Shown one piece after another: positions 35,306 to 45,576 of a DNA stretch of 64,000 nt (position 1 is its first letter; every line of letters begins with the position of its first letter). Location: the NCBI GenBank assembly GCA_965371855.1, contig CBDUZZ010000004.1:1-64000 (forward strand), read 5' to 3'. The translations under genes were made by a program, and so were the position numbers. This DNA comes from JAADEM01 sp965371855 (lineage in GTDB: Bacteria > Bacteroidota > Bacteroidia > Bacteroidales > Marinilabiliaceae). The notes below the pieces were generated by a model. That model saw only the letters and a list, made by a program, of their open reading frames with translations. It made no database searches and had not been told where the DNA came from.

Positions 35306-36760
35306 ATGAAACTATCAGCTAAATATTTTATTTCATTGATTTTATTGATAATATTTCATTCAGTTTCTTTTAGCCAAAAACTGGTTAGTATTATTAATAA
35401 AACCGAAAAAGCTGTATTTACATTAGAAGGATACGATGTTTTTGAAAATATTACAGATGACGCATCAGGATTCTTCATTAGTGCTGACGGGCTGGCAATA
35501 ACTAAAGCTAGTCTGTTTAGCAACTGTGATTCTGTTGTTATTAAAACACGTAATGGTAAATCATTTAATATTGAACAAATTATATCTGTTCATCCTTATG
35601 CAAATTTGGCTCTTATTAAAGTTAAACAGCACAGACAAAAAGAATTTTCCTATCTGCAAACCTCAAGAAACACATTAATCACTTCACATGAAGTTCTAAT
35701 ATTCAGTCATCCTGCTGAAACTGAAAAAGGTATATCTGTAGATGTTATAAATAAAATCGGGAGCTTCCCGTTTATTGAACGATATGGTTTAATTCATGCT
35801 GAATTAGGATACAGGTCTTTTGGCGCACCGGTACTTAACAAACGTGGATTACTGATTGGCATATATGTCAGTGATAAACCTGACCTGGATAACATTATTT
35901 ACTCCTCATATCTGTTAAATGATTCGTTATGGATAAATATAAATATGAAAACTAACTATTTCCGCTCATCCATAAATAAACAGAGATATTTAATTCCATA
36001 CTTAAGTCAGGGAATTCTGAATATTTTAAGTGAGAATAATATCGAAGCTGCCAAATCATTTTCAAAACATTTAAAACATTTTCCTGATTCATACAATCTG
36101 TATTGTTTAAGAGCGTTGGCTCGATTTAGATATGATAATTATATTGGTGGGCGTGAAGATATTGAATATGCTGACATAATTAATCCAACCGGATTTTTAT
36201 CCCCATATATAAATGGGCTTCATTACATTGAATTAGACAAAAAGGAGAGTGCTTATAAATGCATATCTAATTGTCTTGATCGTAACCCCGCATATATTCC
36301 GGCAATGGTTGAACATGCCCGGCTGGAATGGAACCTAAACAATAAAATAAAAAAAGCTTTTAATGAGTTCAATGAAGTGATTGAGATGGACTCACTTAAC
36401 GGTGATGCTTACTACGAAAGAGCCAGACTTTCATTACAATACTCTAGTAATAGAGAATTAGCATTCGAAGACCTTAATCGTGCAATATATCTTGATCCTT
36501 CATTACCCGGGGTTTTTTCATTAAGAGGAGTAATGAAATTATCAAATCAGGACTTCTTAAGTGCTATTAACGATTTCACTAAAGCTATAGGGTACGACAA
36601 GAATGATGTTCATGCTTATTTTAACAGGGGTATTGCACATTTCAATATTGGAATGAAAAAAAATGCCTGCAAAGATTGGCAAAAGGCTGGAGATCTGGGA
36701 AATTACTCCGCATTTAAATATATCTCAAGATATTGTTCCAAATCAGGAATACAACGGTAA
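35306..36760 (+). CDS. Trypsin-fold pseudoprotease with TPR repeats
   Basis: A 484-residue exported protein with a signal peptide of about 23 residues. Residues about 30-215 align with the HtrA-like trypsin fold: ASGFFISADGLAITKA, HPYANLALIKV and RSFGAPVLNKRGLLIG. All three triad positions appear changed: the His place is S69, the Asp place N100 and the Ser place F172. So it is probably a binding domain, not a protease. Residues about 225-480 are tetratricopeptide repeats (AYYERARLSLQYSSNRELAFEDLNRAIYLDP). The role is unknown; a periplasmic scaffold is likely. Confidence 0.75.
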   Translation: MKLSAKYFISLILLIIFHSVSFSQKLVSIINKTEKAVFTLEGYDVFENITDDASGFFISADGLAITKASLFSNCDSVVIKTRNGKSFNIEQIISVHPYANLALIKVKQHRQKEFSYLQTSRNTLITSHEVLIFSHPAETEKGISVDVINKIGSFPFIERYGLIHAELGYRSFGAPVLNKRGLLIGIYVSDKPDLDNIIYSSYLLNDSLWININMKTNYFRSSINKQRYLIPYLSQGILNILSENNIEAAKSFSKHLKHFPDSYNLYCLRALARFRYDNYIGGREDIEYADIINPTGFLSPYINGLHYIELDKKESAYKCISNCLDRNPAYIPAMVEHARLEWNLNNKIKKAFNEFNEVIEMDSLNGDAYYERARLSLQYSSNRELAFEDLNRAIYLDPSLPGVFSLRGVMKLSNQDFLSAINDFTKAIGYDKNDVHAYFNRGIAHFNIGMKKNACKDWQKAGDLGNYSAFKYISRYCSKSGIQR

Positions 36761-36792
36761 AAGCTGTCAGACACACACCAATATCTTATTAC

Positions 36793-37734
36793 CTAAAAAG
36801 GTAGTTTGTTCAGGTCAACATTTCCCCCTGAAATAACAATAGCTATTTTCTTGCCTCTGAAAACATCATGATTTTCCATAACTACAGATAGAGGCACAGC
36901 AGATGAAGGTTCAATAATAATCTTCATTCTTTCCCAAACAAGACGCATGGCTTTAATTATATTTTCCTCCGTAGCAGTATAAATACCATCAACATATTTT
37001 CTTATTATTTCAAAATTTAATTCCCCTAACGAAGTCAATAACCCATCTGCAATAGTCACAGGATTTTCCGAAGGAATCAACACACCACTGTTAAATGATT
37101 GAAAAGCATCATCTGCTCCTAATGGTTCAGCACCATAAACTTTTGTGACAGGAGAGACACTTTTAACAGCAATTGCCGTGCCGCTTAGTAAACCTCCTCC
37201 CCCAACAGGAGTCATTATAATATCAGGTTCATATAACTCTTCAAGAATCTCCAATGCAGCAGTTCCTTGTCCACAAATCACGTTAAAATTATTATACGGA
37301 TGTATCACAGATGCGGCTGTTTTTTCAACAACTTCTTTTAATGTTGATTCTCGTGCCTTTAATGTAGGTTCACAAAATGTTATCTCAGCTCCATAACCTG
37401 CAACAGCCCTCTTCTTTATTTCAGGGGCATTCTCAGGCATTACAATAAATGCTTTTATACCTCTTATTTGTGCTGCTAAGGCTAATGCCGCAGCATGATT
37501 GCCTGATGAGTGCGTAGCTACACCATTTTTAATTATACTATCCGGCAAACTAAACACCGCATTGCACGCACCCCGAAACTTAAATGCTCCCGCTTTTTGA
37601 AAATTTTCACATTTAAAAAACAGTTCAGCATCAACAATTGAATTGATAGCACGGGATGTAAGAATTGGAGTATGATGAATGTAGTTCTTTATTCTATCTC
37701 TCGCTTCCTTTATATCTGATAATTTGGGAATCAT
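36793..37734 (-). CDS. Threonine/serine dehydratase-like PLP enzyme
   Basis: A 313-residue fold-type II PLP enzyme. The cofactor lysine is K52 in NFQKAGAFKFRGA, the substrate loop is SSGNHAAALA, and the glycine-rich phosphate cup is VGGGGLLSGTA. The size matches catabolic threonine dehydratase or serine racemase; no C-terminal ACT domain is present, so it is not the feedback-regulated biosynthetic form. The start is placed at 37734 (MIPKLSDIKE). An earlier in-frame ATG at 37755 lies inside the hppA terminator stem and would add residues foreign to the family. Confidence 0.88.
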   Translation of the reverse strand: MIPKLSDIKEARDRIKNYIHHTPILTSRAINSIVDAELFFKCENFQKAGAFKFRGACNAVFSLPDSIIKNGVATHSSGNHAAALALAAQIRGIKAFIVMPENAPEIKKRAVAGYGAEITFCEPTLKARESTLKEVVEKTAASVIHPYNNFNVICGQGTAALEILEELYEPDIIMTPVGGGGLLSGTAIAVKSVSPVTKVYGAEPLGADDAFQSFNSGVLIPSENPVTIADGLLTSLGELNFEIIRKYVDGIYTATEENIIKAMRLVWERMKIIIEPSSAVPLSVVMENHDVFRGKKIAIVISGGNVDLNKLPF

Positions 37735-37739
37735 TATAT

Positions 37740-37779
37740 AAAAAATCCCTCCCATCTTATAATTTTGATGAGAGGGATT
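37740..37779 (-). terminator. Terminator of hppA
   Basis: On the minus strand AATCCCTCTCATC pairs with GATGGGAGGGATT (37779-37744, one mismatch), followed by six T. It stands between hppA and the PLP enzyme gene, which starts 6 bp after the T run. Confidence 0.85.
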
Positions 37780-37792
37780 AAATTAAATTTTT

Positions 37793-40078
37793 TTATAGTA
37801 TTGAATAAACAACAGTTAATCCGGCCATAACAACCGAAACCATGGTCATTAATTTAATAAGTATATTCAGTGATGGACCTGAAGTATCTTTTAGAGGGTC
37901 ACCAACGGTATCCCCTATTACAGCAGCTTTATGAACCTCACTGCCTTTGCCTCCCAAATTTCCTTTTTCTATGTATTTTTTAGCATTATCCCATGCTCCA
38001 CCTGAGTTATTCAACATGCTTGCCAGAGTAAATCCTGTTACAAGACCTCCAACCAACAACCCTACAACACCTGCAACACCCATAACAACACCCACAATAA
38101 CAGGTACCGTAATAGCGAACAGTGAAGGGACAAGCATCTCTTGTTGAGCTCCTCGTGTTGAAATTTCTACACATCTTGCATAGTCAGGTGTTCCTGAACC
38201 ATCCATAATACCCTTGATTGTCTTAAACTGATGCCTTACCTCATCAACCATAGCACCGGCAGCACGTCCGACAGCTTTCATTGTCATCGCACTAAAAACA
38301 AAAGCCATCATTGAACCAAAGAATAATCCACCCAATAACAACGGATTAAACACTGATAAGTCATAAGCTATTACAAAATCCTGGATGGAGGCATCTGCAA
38401 GTTTAATGGCCGTTTGCCCCTGTTCCAACATAGGAACATCATTGTTATAAAACAAAGTATTCCCAATTTGTTTAAATCCGTCACCATCACTTGCTACACG
38501 TCCAAGCCACAACCTTACCTCTTCCATGTAAGCCGCTAACAGAGCCATTGCCGTTAAAGCAGCTGACCCTATTGCAAATCCTTTGCCTGTTGCGGCAGTG
38601 GTGTTTCCAAGCATATCAAGAGCATCCGTTCTCTCCCGAACCTCTTTAGGCAGTTTAGCCATCTCAGCATTTCCACCCGCATTATCGGCAATTGGGCCAA
38701 AAGCATCTGTAGCAAGTGTTATCCCTAATGTAGATAACATCCCAACTGCCGCAAAGCCAATTCCGTATACACCCATAGAGAAATTTGTGAAACCGCCGGC
38801 AAAACCATAAGAACCAATTATTCCCAATACAATGGTTACAACCGGAATCCATGTAGAATACATTCCAACAGCTAACCCATCAATGATAAGAGTTGCCGGC
38901 CCTTGTTGAGCCTGTTTGGCAATGCCCTTTGTAGGACTATACTCATCCGAAGTAAAGAATTCTGTTCCTTGACCTATTATTACACCAGCTGCCAAACCAA
39001 CTGCAACAGAACCAAAAATGCCCCAGCTGATCCAATCTATGTAAGCCATTCCCGCAACAGCTACAAGTATAAAAACTGAACTGCCACCTGTACCTAACAA
39101 TAAAGCATTTAGCAGAGTCTTTTGAGTGGCTGATTCTTTAGTTCGTACTAAATAGATTCCCAAAATTGATAAAATAATACCCATAGCAGCAACGAACATC
39201 GGAGCCGTTACAGCCTTAACCGGATCGACACCTGCAATCAATGGCAATGCAGCTCCCAGCGCGGCTGTAGCTAATATTGACCCTGCATACGATTCATACA
39301 GGTCTGCACCCATTCCGGCCACATCACCTACGTTATCACCCACATTATCGGCAATAGTAGCAGGATTTCTTGGGTCGTCTTCAGGTATTCCGGCCTCAAC
39401 CTTACCTACAAGGTCGGCTCCAACATCAGCAGCTTTAGTAAAAATACCGCCACCTACTCTTGCAAACAGAGCCTGAGTGGATGCACCCATACCGAATGTT
39501 AACATTGTTGCCGTAATTTCAATCAGTTTAGTGTGGTCTGTTGTACCCGCATGAACAAAGGTTAACCCAAGAAATTCCATCCCGTTCTGCATATGTTCGG
39601 GTGTATATACCCAGTTATTCAATATCAACCACCATAAAGCTATGTCTAAAAGACCGAACCCAACAACCACAAGTCCCATAACAGCCCCACTACGGAATGC
39701 TATCTTCAACCCTCTGTTTAATGATTGAGAAGCCCCATGTGCAGTTCGGGCTGATGCATAGGTTGCTGTACGCATACCCAAATATCCGCATAACCCTGAA
39801 AAAAATCCTCCGGTTAAAAAAGCGACCGGCACAAACGGGTTTTGAATGCCAAGATATGCCATTCCTAACAGTATGATAACAAGAACACCAAAAACAATCC
39901 CAACAACTTTGTATTGACGTGTAAGGTAAGCCATTGCACCATCCCTGACATGCTGGGCAATCTCTTTCATCTTGTCTGTTCCCTCCGAATTTTTCATCAT
40001 GGAACGGAAAAATATCCATGCAAATAACAGTGCTAATACTGAAGCTGCCGGAATAAGTAAGAAAATAAAATCATTCAT
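37793..40078 (-). CDS. hppA: Membrane-bound ion-pumping pyrophosphatase
   Basis: A 761-residue, about 16-helix inner-membrane pump that couples PPi hydrolysis to export of H+ (or Na+). The substrate-binding signature is in GADLVGKVEAGIPEDDPRNPATIADNVGDNVGDVAGMGADL, whose Asp and Glu residues bind Mg-PPi. The second acidic set is KEVRERTDALDMLGNTTA and GDTVGDPLKDTSGPSLN. The segment GNTTAATGKG has Ala where K+-independent enzymes have Lys, which points to a K+-dependent pump. Whether it moves H+ or Na+ is not decided by what I can see. Together with the ATP synthase it could charge the same membrane. Confidence 0.96.
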   Translation of the reverse strand: MNDFIFLLIPAASVLALLFAWIFFRSMMKNSEGTDKMKEIAQHVRDGAMAYLTRQYKVVGIVFGVLVIILLGMAYLGIQNPFVPVAFLTGGFFSGLCGYLGMRTATYASARTAHGASQSLNRGLKIAFRSGAVMGLVVVGFGLLDIALWWLILNNWVYTPEHMQNGMEFLGLTFVHAGTTDHTKLIEITATMLTFGMGASTQALFARVGGGIFTKAADVGADLVGKVEAGIPEDDPRNPATIADNVGDNVGDVAGMGADLYESYAGSILATAALGAALPLIAGVDPVKAVTAPMFVAAMGIILSILGIYLVRTKESATQKTLLNALLLGTGGSSVFILVAVAGMAYIDWISWGIFGSVAVGLAAGVIIGQGTEFFTSDEYSPTKGIAKQAQQGPATLIIDGLAVGMYSTWIPVVTIVLGIIGSYGFAGGFTNFSMGVYGIGFAAVGMLSTLGITLATDAFGPIADNAGGNAEMAKLPKEVRERTDALDMLGNTTAATGKGFAIGSAALTAMALLAAYMEEVRLWLGRVASDGDGFKQIGNTLFYNNDVPMLEQGQTAIKLADASIQDFVIAYDLSVFNPLLLGGLFFGSMMAFVFSAMTMKAVGRAAGAMVDEVRHQFKTIKGIMDGSGTPDYARCVEISTRGAQQEMLVPSLFAITVPVIVGVVMGVAGVVGLLVGGLVTGFTLASMLNNSGGAWDNAKKYIEKGNLGGKGSEVHKAAVIGDTVGDPLKDTSGPSLNILIKLMTMVSVVMAGLTVVYSIL

Positions 40079-40167
40079 AAAAACTTATTTAAGATTATTA
40101 ATAATAAAAACTTATTTAAAAATTTATAGAATTGGCTAAGATAGGAATTTTGTTAATAAATATTATT

Positions 40168-41622
40168 TTAAACATTTAACTGAATTTTACTATCTGCATT
40201 TTTCAATCCCCTAACCCCGGTAGTACCACCACCGTTTAAGGTTATATCAACAGGTTTGTTTGTTTTCCATGAGCCTGCAGTAAAATCAGGAACATCAATA
40301 CTGTTTGAACGATTTGCCACCGACCACTCACTTAACGGAGATATTGAACTCCATAATGCAGCATCATAAACATCCTGATCCAAAGGCAATCCGTTTCTCA
40401 GGCAATCAATCAGTCTCCAGTCCATCATAAAATCCATTCCTCCATGACCACCGACCTGTTTTGCCATATCACCAACTCTTTTCACAATCTCAGGTGTATA
40501 TTTTTTCTCCAGTTCTTTCATCTCCTCTGCTTTCATCCAACCATGTCCATGAGATATTTTTGCAGGTGATGGCCATTTTCGTGCCATTGCTTTTGTTCCG
40601 CTAATCAGGTGTATCCGCGAGTAAGGCCTGGTACTGGTAACATCGTGTTGAATCATAATGGTACGTCCTTTGTTCGTTTTCACAACCGAAGTATTCATAT
40701 TGCCCCTGAATTCCTTTCCAACAAAAGGTTTGTAAAATGAATCTTCCGCCGCCAGCTCTTTTGCTTTCTCTGCCATCTGGAAATCTGCTGATGCCATGGA
40801 TACCAGATAATCCATTTTATCCCCTCTGTTAATATTCATAACCTGACACACAGGGCCTAATCCATGAGTAGGATATATATTTCCATTTCTGTAGTTTTCT
40901 TTTAGTCTCCACATATCCACATAGCCTTTTTTATTAAAATTCAGCCCCAGCAGATTATGAATATACGCACCTTCACCATGAACTATTTCACCAAAAAATC
41001 CCTGGCGAGCCATATTTAATGTCAATAATTCAAAAAAGTCATAGCAACAATTTTCGAGCATCATACAGTGCTTCTTTGTTCTTTCAGATGTCTCTACCAA
41101 TTGCCAGGCTTCATCAATAGTTTTAGCAGCAGGAACCTCAACAGCCACATGTTTGTTATGTTCCATTGCATAAACAGCCATTGGTGTATGCAATGCCCAT
41201 GGTGTTGCAATGTATATAAGATCAATATCCGGATCTTCGCACATCTTTTTCCAGGCATCTTCGCTGCCGGCAAATGATTTTGCTTTGGGAAGCCCTTTCT
41301 TCTCAAGTCTCCCCTGCATTCTTTCCACCCTGTCAGGAAACTTATCGCCAAGTGCCATTATTTCAACTCCCTCGATATGTGACATACGTTCAACGGCTCC
41401 CGGCCCTCTCATTCCCAAGCCAATAAAACCGACTCTTACTCTGTCAATCTTTGGAGCAGCATAGCCACACATATTAAAACGTTGGGAATGCTTTTTCGAG
41501 GACAATGATTTGTTCTCACCACTCTTGCTATTATTGGAAGACGTACACCCCGGCAGTCCTGTAGCAATAACTCCTGCTCCAAGGGCTGCTTTCTTTAAAA
41601 AATCTCTTCTATTAGAACTCAT
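40168..41622 (-). CDS. GH109-type Gfo/Idh/MocA glycosidase with Tat signal
   Basis: A 484-residue exported protein. The start has a twin-arginine motif (NRRDFLKKA) and an overlapping lipobox (GLPGC, C26). The NAD-binding domain reads RVRVGFIGLGMRGPGAVERMSH, typical of GH109. It is followed by HVAVEVPAAKTIDEAW, where the family EKP is EVP, and WRLKENYRNGNIYPTHGLGPV. GH109 enzymes cleave alpha-N-acetylgalactosamine by an NAD-dependent oxidation-elimination route. Tat export fits folding with NAD in the cytoplasm. The specific substrate is inferred from family only. Confidence 0.88.
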   Translation of the reverse strand: MSSNRRDFLKKAALGAGVIATGLPGCTSSNNSKSGENKSLSSKKHSQRFNMCGYAAPKIDRVRVGFIGLGMRGPGAVERMSHIEGVEIMALGDKFPDRVERMQGRLEKKGLPKAKSFAGSEDAWKKMCEDPDIDLIYIATPWALHTPMAVYAMEHNKHVAVEVPAAKTIDEAWQLVETSERTKKHCMMLENCCYDFFELLTLNMARQGFFGEIVHGEGAYIHNLLGLNFNKKGYVDMWRLKENYRNGNIYPTHGLGPVCQVMNINRGDKMDYLVSMASADFQMAEKAKELAAEDSFYKPFVGKEFRGNMNTSVVKTNKGRTIMIQHDVTSTRPYSRIHLISGTKAMARKWPSPAKISHGHGWMKAEEMKELEKKYTPEIVKRVGDMAKQVGGHGGMDFMMDWRLIDCLRNGLPLDQDVYDAALWSSISPLSEWSVANRSNSIDVPDFTAGSWKTNKPVDITLNGGGTTGVRGLKNADSKIQLNV

Positions 41623-41761
41623 GATGTAAATTTATATAGTATAATGTTAAAAATATCTCTTGTCAAAGGGATGTAAATATATCACAAAAAAATAATAGTT
41701 TCCTTAAAATATGACACAAAACATAACAGTTCATCTGTTGAATTACCAACACGTTCAAAAA

Positions 41762-41793
41762 TTGAAATTAAATCTATCTTTTTACTACTTTTG
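41762..41793 (+). promoter_or_regulatory. Promoter of ribF
   Basis: TTG (41762-41764), 21 bp, then TACTTTTG (41786-41793) matches the Bacteroidota -33/-7 pattern, 29 bp before the GTG start. Confidence 0.6.
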
Positions 41794-41822
41794 ATGTCTG
41801 TAACAAAACATAAAATATTAAG

Positions 41823-42764
41823 GTGAAAGTTTATTCCGGACTAAAGAATTTCTCGTCTCAAAATCCTGTTGTGACCATAGGAATGTTTGACGGACTGCAT
41901 GCAGGTCATCGTGTTTTATTGCACAAGGTTATTGAAAAAGCAAAGACCTTAAACGGTGAATCTGTTATTATATCATTCTGGCCTCACCCGCGTATTGTCT
42001 TAAATAAAGATGCTGAAAAACTTAGATTCTTAACTTCTTTAGAAGAAAAGACACGACTTTTTAGTGAAACAGGAATTGACCATCTGGTTCTTATTCCTTT
42101 CACTAAGAATTTAGCCGGTTTATCAGCAAAAATGTTTATAAAAGAGATTCTTGTTGACGGAATAAAATTAAATCATTTAGTTGTAGGGTATGACCACCGA
42201 TTTGGAAAAGACCGAAAGAACAGTTTTGAAGAGTATAAAAAATATGCTGATGAGTTTGGGTTCACTATTTCAAATATTAAACCTGTTGAAATAGGTGGTT
42301 TGCATACCAGCTCTTCTTCCATCAGAAAACTACTGTTAAACGGAGAAATACAAAAAGCAAACAAACTGTTAAGCTACAAATACCTTTTAACAGGCAGGGT
42401 TGTAGGTGGGATGAAGCTGGGCAGGAAGCTTGGATACCCAACAGCAAATATTGAATTGCAGGAATCTCAAAAACTTGTGCCTCCCGATGGAGTATATGCA
42501 TGTATAGTTACCATTATTGGAGAAAAACATGGAGGAATGCTTAATATAGGATATAGACCTACCTTTAACAATCAACAAAAACTACGCTCGATTGAGGTTC
42601 ACATTCTGGAGTTTTACAGAGATGTATACTCAGAGGAAATCTCTATTGAATTTATCGACAGAATACGAGATGAAAAAAAATTCAGCGATGTGGAAAAATT
42701 AAAGTGTCAACTTAAAGAAGACGAAAAGGTAGTAAGAGGAGTATTAAAGAATTTTGGATTATAA
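41823..42764 (+). CDS. ribF: Bifunctional riboflavin kinase / FAD synthetase
   Basis: A 313-residue enzyme that makes FMN and FAD. The N-terminal nucleotidyltransferase domain begins VTIGMFDGLHAGHRVLL (HxGH-like). The C-terminal riboflavin kinase domain carries GMKLGRKLGYPTANIEL and DGVYACIV. The start codon is GTG at 41823, placed 15 residues or so before the first strand. The length is standard for prokaryotic RibF. Confidence 0.97.
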   Translation: MKVYSGLKNFSSQNPVVTIGMFDGLHAGHRVLLHKVIEKAKTLNGESVIISFWPHPRIVLNKDAEKLRFLTSLEEKTRLFSETGIDHLVLIPFTKNLAGLSAKMFIKEILVDGIKLNHLVVGYDHRFGKDRKNSFEEYKKYADEFGFTISNIKPVEIGGLHTSSSSIRKLLLNGEIQKANKLLSYKYLLTGRVVGGMKLGRKLGYPTANIELQESQKLVPPDGVYACIVTIIGEKHGGMLNIGYRPTFNNQQKLRSIEVHILEFYRDVYSEEISIEFIDRIRDEKKFSDVEKLKCQLKEDEKVVRGVLKNFGL

Positions 42765-42797
42765 ATAACTCTTACAATATATAGAGCCGCATTTTTC

Positions 42798-42828
42798 TTG
42801 TCAGTATCATAATCGTTTTATATTTTTG
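42798..42828 (+). promoter_or_regulatory. Promoter of ahcY
   Basis: TTG (42798-42800), 20 bp, then TATTTTTG (42821-42828) is a strong match to the Bacteroidota consensus, ending 23 bp before the ahcY ATG. Confidence 0.7.
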
Positions 42829-42851
42829 CACCTCACTTTAAATAAAAAATA

Positions 42852-44276
42852 ATGGCAGAAGGATTAACAAATTCGCTTCCATACAAAATCAAAGATTTAA
42901 GCTTAGCTGATTTTGGAAGAAAAGAGATTGTACTTGCAGAGAAAGAGATGCCCGGATTAATGGCATTACGTTACAAATATGGTAATGAAAAGCCGTTAAA
43001 AGGTGCCCGTATCATGGGGTCATTACACATGACAATCCAAACAGCCGTACTAATTGAGACTTTGGTTGAACTGGGTGCAACAGTAAGATGGTGCAGTTGT
43101 AATATATATAGCACACAGGATCATGCTGCTGCTGCAATAGCAAAGATCGGAGTTCCTGTTTATGCGTGGAAAGGTGAAACACTGGAAGAGTACTGGTGGT
43201 GTACCGAAAGAGCTCTGGACTTTGGTGATGGCAAAGGCCCTGACATGATTGTTGATGATGGCGGTGATGCTACCATGATGATTATAAAGGGTGCTCAGGC
43301 AGAAAAAGACGCTTCAATTCATGACCTTGATTACAGCCAAGAGCCTGAAGATGTTAGAGAATTAATGTCACGTCTGAAAGAAGAATTCAACAAAAACAAC
43401 TTACGCTGGCAGAAAGCAGCTTCAATATTAAAGGGAGTAAGCGAAGAGACAACAACAGGAGTACACCGTTTGTATCAAATGATGGAAAGAGGAGAGTTGC
43501 CATTCCCTGCCATTAATGTTAACGATTCTGTCACTAAATCAAAATTCGATAACCTGTACGGATGCCGCGAAAGCCTTGCTGACGGGATAAAACGTGGAAC
43601 AGATGTAATGGTTGCCGGTAAAACAGTTGTAGTTTGCGGATATGGTGACGTAGGAAAAGGCTGTGCTCAAAGCATGCGTGGTTTTGGTGCAAGAGTTCTT
43701 GTTACTGAGATTGACCCTATTTGTGCTTTGCAGGCTGCCATGGAAGGATATGAGGTAACAACGGTAGAAGATGCATTGCCTGAAGGTGATATTTATATTA
43801 CATCAACCGGAAACAAAGATGTGATCACAATCGATCATATGAAAAATATGAAAGACCAGTCAATCGTTTGTAATATTGGTCATTTCGATAATGAGATTCA
43901 GGTTGAACAATTGGAAAAATACGAAGGAATAAAAGAGCTGAATATTAAACCACAAGTTGATAAGTTTACCTTTCCTGATGGTCATGATATAATTCTTTTG
44001 TCCCGTGGTCGTTTAGTTAACCTGGGTAATGCAACAGGTCATCCAAGTTTTGTTATGAGTAACTCATTTACTAACCAAACACTTGCACAACTGGAGCTTT
44101 GGCAAAAGGATTATAAAATTGGTGTTTATACCTTACCAAAAGAGCTTGATGAAGAGGTTGCCAGATTACACATAGGCAAATTAGGCGTTAAGCTGACAAA
44201 GCTTTCTCAAGAACAGGCCGAATATATTGGAGTAAAACAAACCGGACCTTTTAAACCGGATAGTTACAGATATTAA
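42852..44276 (+). CDS. ahcY: Adenosylhomocysteinase
   Basis: A 474-residue cytosolic NAD-dependent enzyme that splits S-adenosylhomocysteine into adenosine and homocysteine, closing the SAM methylation cycle. The NAD-binding loop is VVCGYGDVGKGCAQSM, the substrate segment SKFDNLYGCRESLADGIKRG, and the C-terminal end PFKPDSYRY is invariant in the family. It converges with hom, a neighbour in homocysteine metabolism. Confidence 0.98.
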   Translation: MAEGLTNSLPYKIKDLSLADFGRKEIVLAEKEMPGLMALRYKYGNEKPLKGARIMGSLHMTIQTAVLIETLVELGATVRWCSCNIYSTQDHAAAAIAKIGVPVYAWKGETLEEYWWCTERALDFGDGKGPDMIVDDGGDATMMIIKGAQAEKDASIHDLDYSQEPEDVRELMSRLKEEFNKNNLRWQKAASILKGVSEETTTGVHRLYQMMERGELPFPAINVNDSVTKSKFDNLYGCRESLADGIKRGTDVMVAGKTVVVCGYGDVGKGCAQSMRGFGARVLVTEIDPICALQAAMEGYEVTTVEDALPEGDIYITSTGNKDVITIDHMKNMKDQSIVCNIGHFDNEIQVEQLEKYEGIKELNIKPQVDKFTFPDGHDIILLSRGRLVNLGNATGHPSFVMSNSFTNQTLAQLELWQKDYKIGVYTLPKELDEEVARLHIGKLGVKLTKLSQEQAEYIGVKQTGPFKPDSYRY

Positions 44277-44302
44277 TACAAAACAGGATATACTATCTCA
44301 TG

Positions 44303-45499
44303 TTAATAATTTAAAGCCTTTCCTGTAAGTGCTATAAATATGTCCATCTCACGCAACTCATCATTTATGTCAATTAAACTGGATAGTTTTATAAAGCCTA
44401 TTTTATAGTTATACTCAGGGCCGTTATACTCTTCTGATATCGAATCAAATTTAAAACTCTCCAATACAGACGGATCGCTATACCTAAGGTAAATCTCAAC
44501 TGCTCCGCTTCTGAAATAATTGAACTTTTTAAAATAATTCAGTTTTTTATACTCATATTTATAATCATGGGCTAGAGCTGTAATATCTGATAATACTGCC
44601 GAGCTTGTGGGATGCCCGCCTGCTCCCTTGCCAAACATAAACTGCTTATCGTATGCTTTACCCTTAACAACAACACCATTAAACTCTTCTTCAACACTAT
44701 AAATATACTTGTCGCGCCCTACAAACCGGGGCAAAACAAACAGGGTAATATCCTGATCTTTCAACCGCTCTACCTGTCCAACAAGTTTTATCTTAAACCT
44801 TTTTTCACGGGCATAATTTATATCAAACTCACTGATGTTAGAGATTCCATAAGTAAGTACATCTTCCGGTTTAACAATGATTCCAAAGCTGTGTAGCGTA
44901 ATAATTATCAGTTTATACAATGAATCATAGCCCTCTACATCAAACGAAGGATCACTCTCAGCAAAACCTAAATCCTGCGCCTCTTTCAAAGCATCTTCAT
45001 ACGACTGATTGTGGTCAAAAACATTTGACAAAATATAATTTGACGAGCCATTAAGGATTCCGGTAACCGACAGTAACAGATCGTTATCATAATACTCTTC
45101 CAGCGATCGGATTACAGGAATGCTTCCACAGGCAGAAGCCTCGTACAGTAAAGAAACATTATTCTCCTTCTGCAATCTTACCATCTCTTCAAGGTGTTCA
45201 GCCAACATCTTTTTGTTTGCAGAAACAACATGCTTTCCTTTCTGTAATGCTTTTTTTACAATCCTATAGGCATCTTCAGAATTATCAATAAGTTCAACAA
45301 CAATATTTATTTCCGGATCTTCAAGTATATCATCCGGATTGTAATAAAACATTGAATCAGGCAAGTTTCGTCGTTTTTTCTCCTTAACAACAATCTTGTC
45401 TATAGTAGCATCAAAAGCCGGTGTTGACTGCAACACATCATACAATCCCTGACCTACTACGCCATATCCAAAAAGTCCTATCTTCAATTTATCCTTCAT
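44303..45499 (-). CDS. hom: Homoserine dehydrogenase
   Basis: A 398-residue NAD(P)-dependent enzyme reducing aspartate semialdehyde to homoserine, the branch point to threonine and methionine. The nucleotide loop is LFGYGVVGQGLYDVL. The catalytic region has ANKKMLAEHLEEM, SACGSIPVIRSLEEYY and NGSSNYILSNV, with LGFAESDPSFDVEGYDSLYKL. It is not fused to aspartokinase, and the short C-terminus may hold only a reduced ACT-like part. It lies 77 bp downstream of metY on the same strand, so the two may be co-transcribed. Confidence 0.94.
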   Translation of the reverse strand: MKDKLKIGLFGYGVVGQGLYDVLQSTPAFDATIDKIVVKEKKRRNLPDSMFYYNPDDILEDPEINIVVELIDNSEDAYRIVKKALQKGKHVVSANKKMLAEHLEEMVRLQKENNVSLLYEASACGSIPVIRSLEEYYDNDLLLSVTGILNGSSNYILSNVFDHNQSYEDALKEAQDLGFAESDPSFDVEGYDSLYKLIIITLHSFGIIVKPEDVLTYGISNISEFDINYAREKRFKIKLVGQVERLKDQDITLFVLPRFVGRDKYIYSVEEEFNGVVVKGKAYDKQFMFGKGAGGHPTSSAVLSDITALAHDYKYEYKKLNYFKKFNYFRSGAVEIYLRYSDPSVLESFKFDSISEEYNGPEYNYKIGFIKLSSLIDINDELREMDIFIALTGKALNY

Positions 45500-45576
45500 C
45501 GTAAAACCATTTAAACCACAAAATTAATCGGATGAAATTAATTAGCCTGATTATTCATGAATTAATCAGATAAAAA

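Noticed and set aside
37735..37755. Upstream ATG for the PLP enzyme
   Set aside because: It is inside the stem and T run of the hppA terminator, so translation from it is unlikely.
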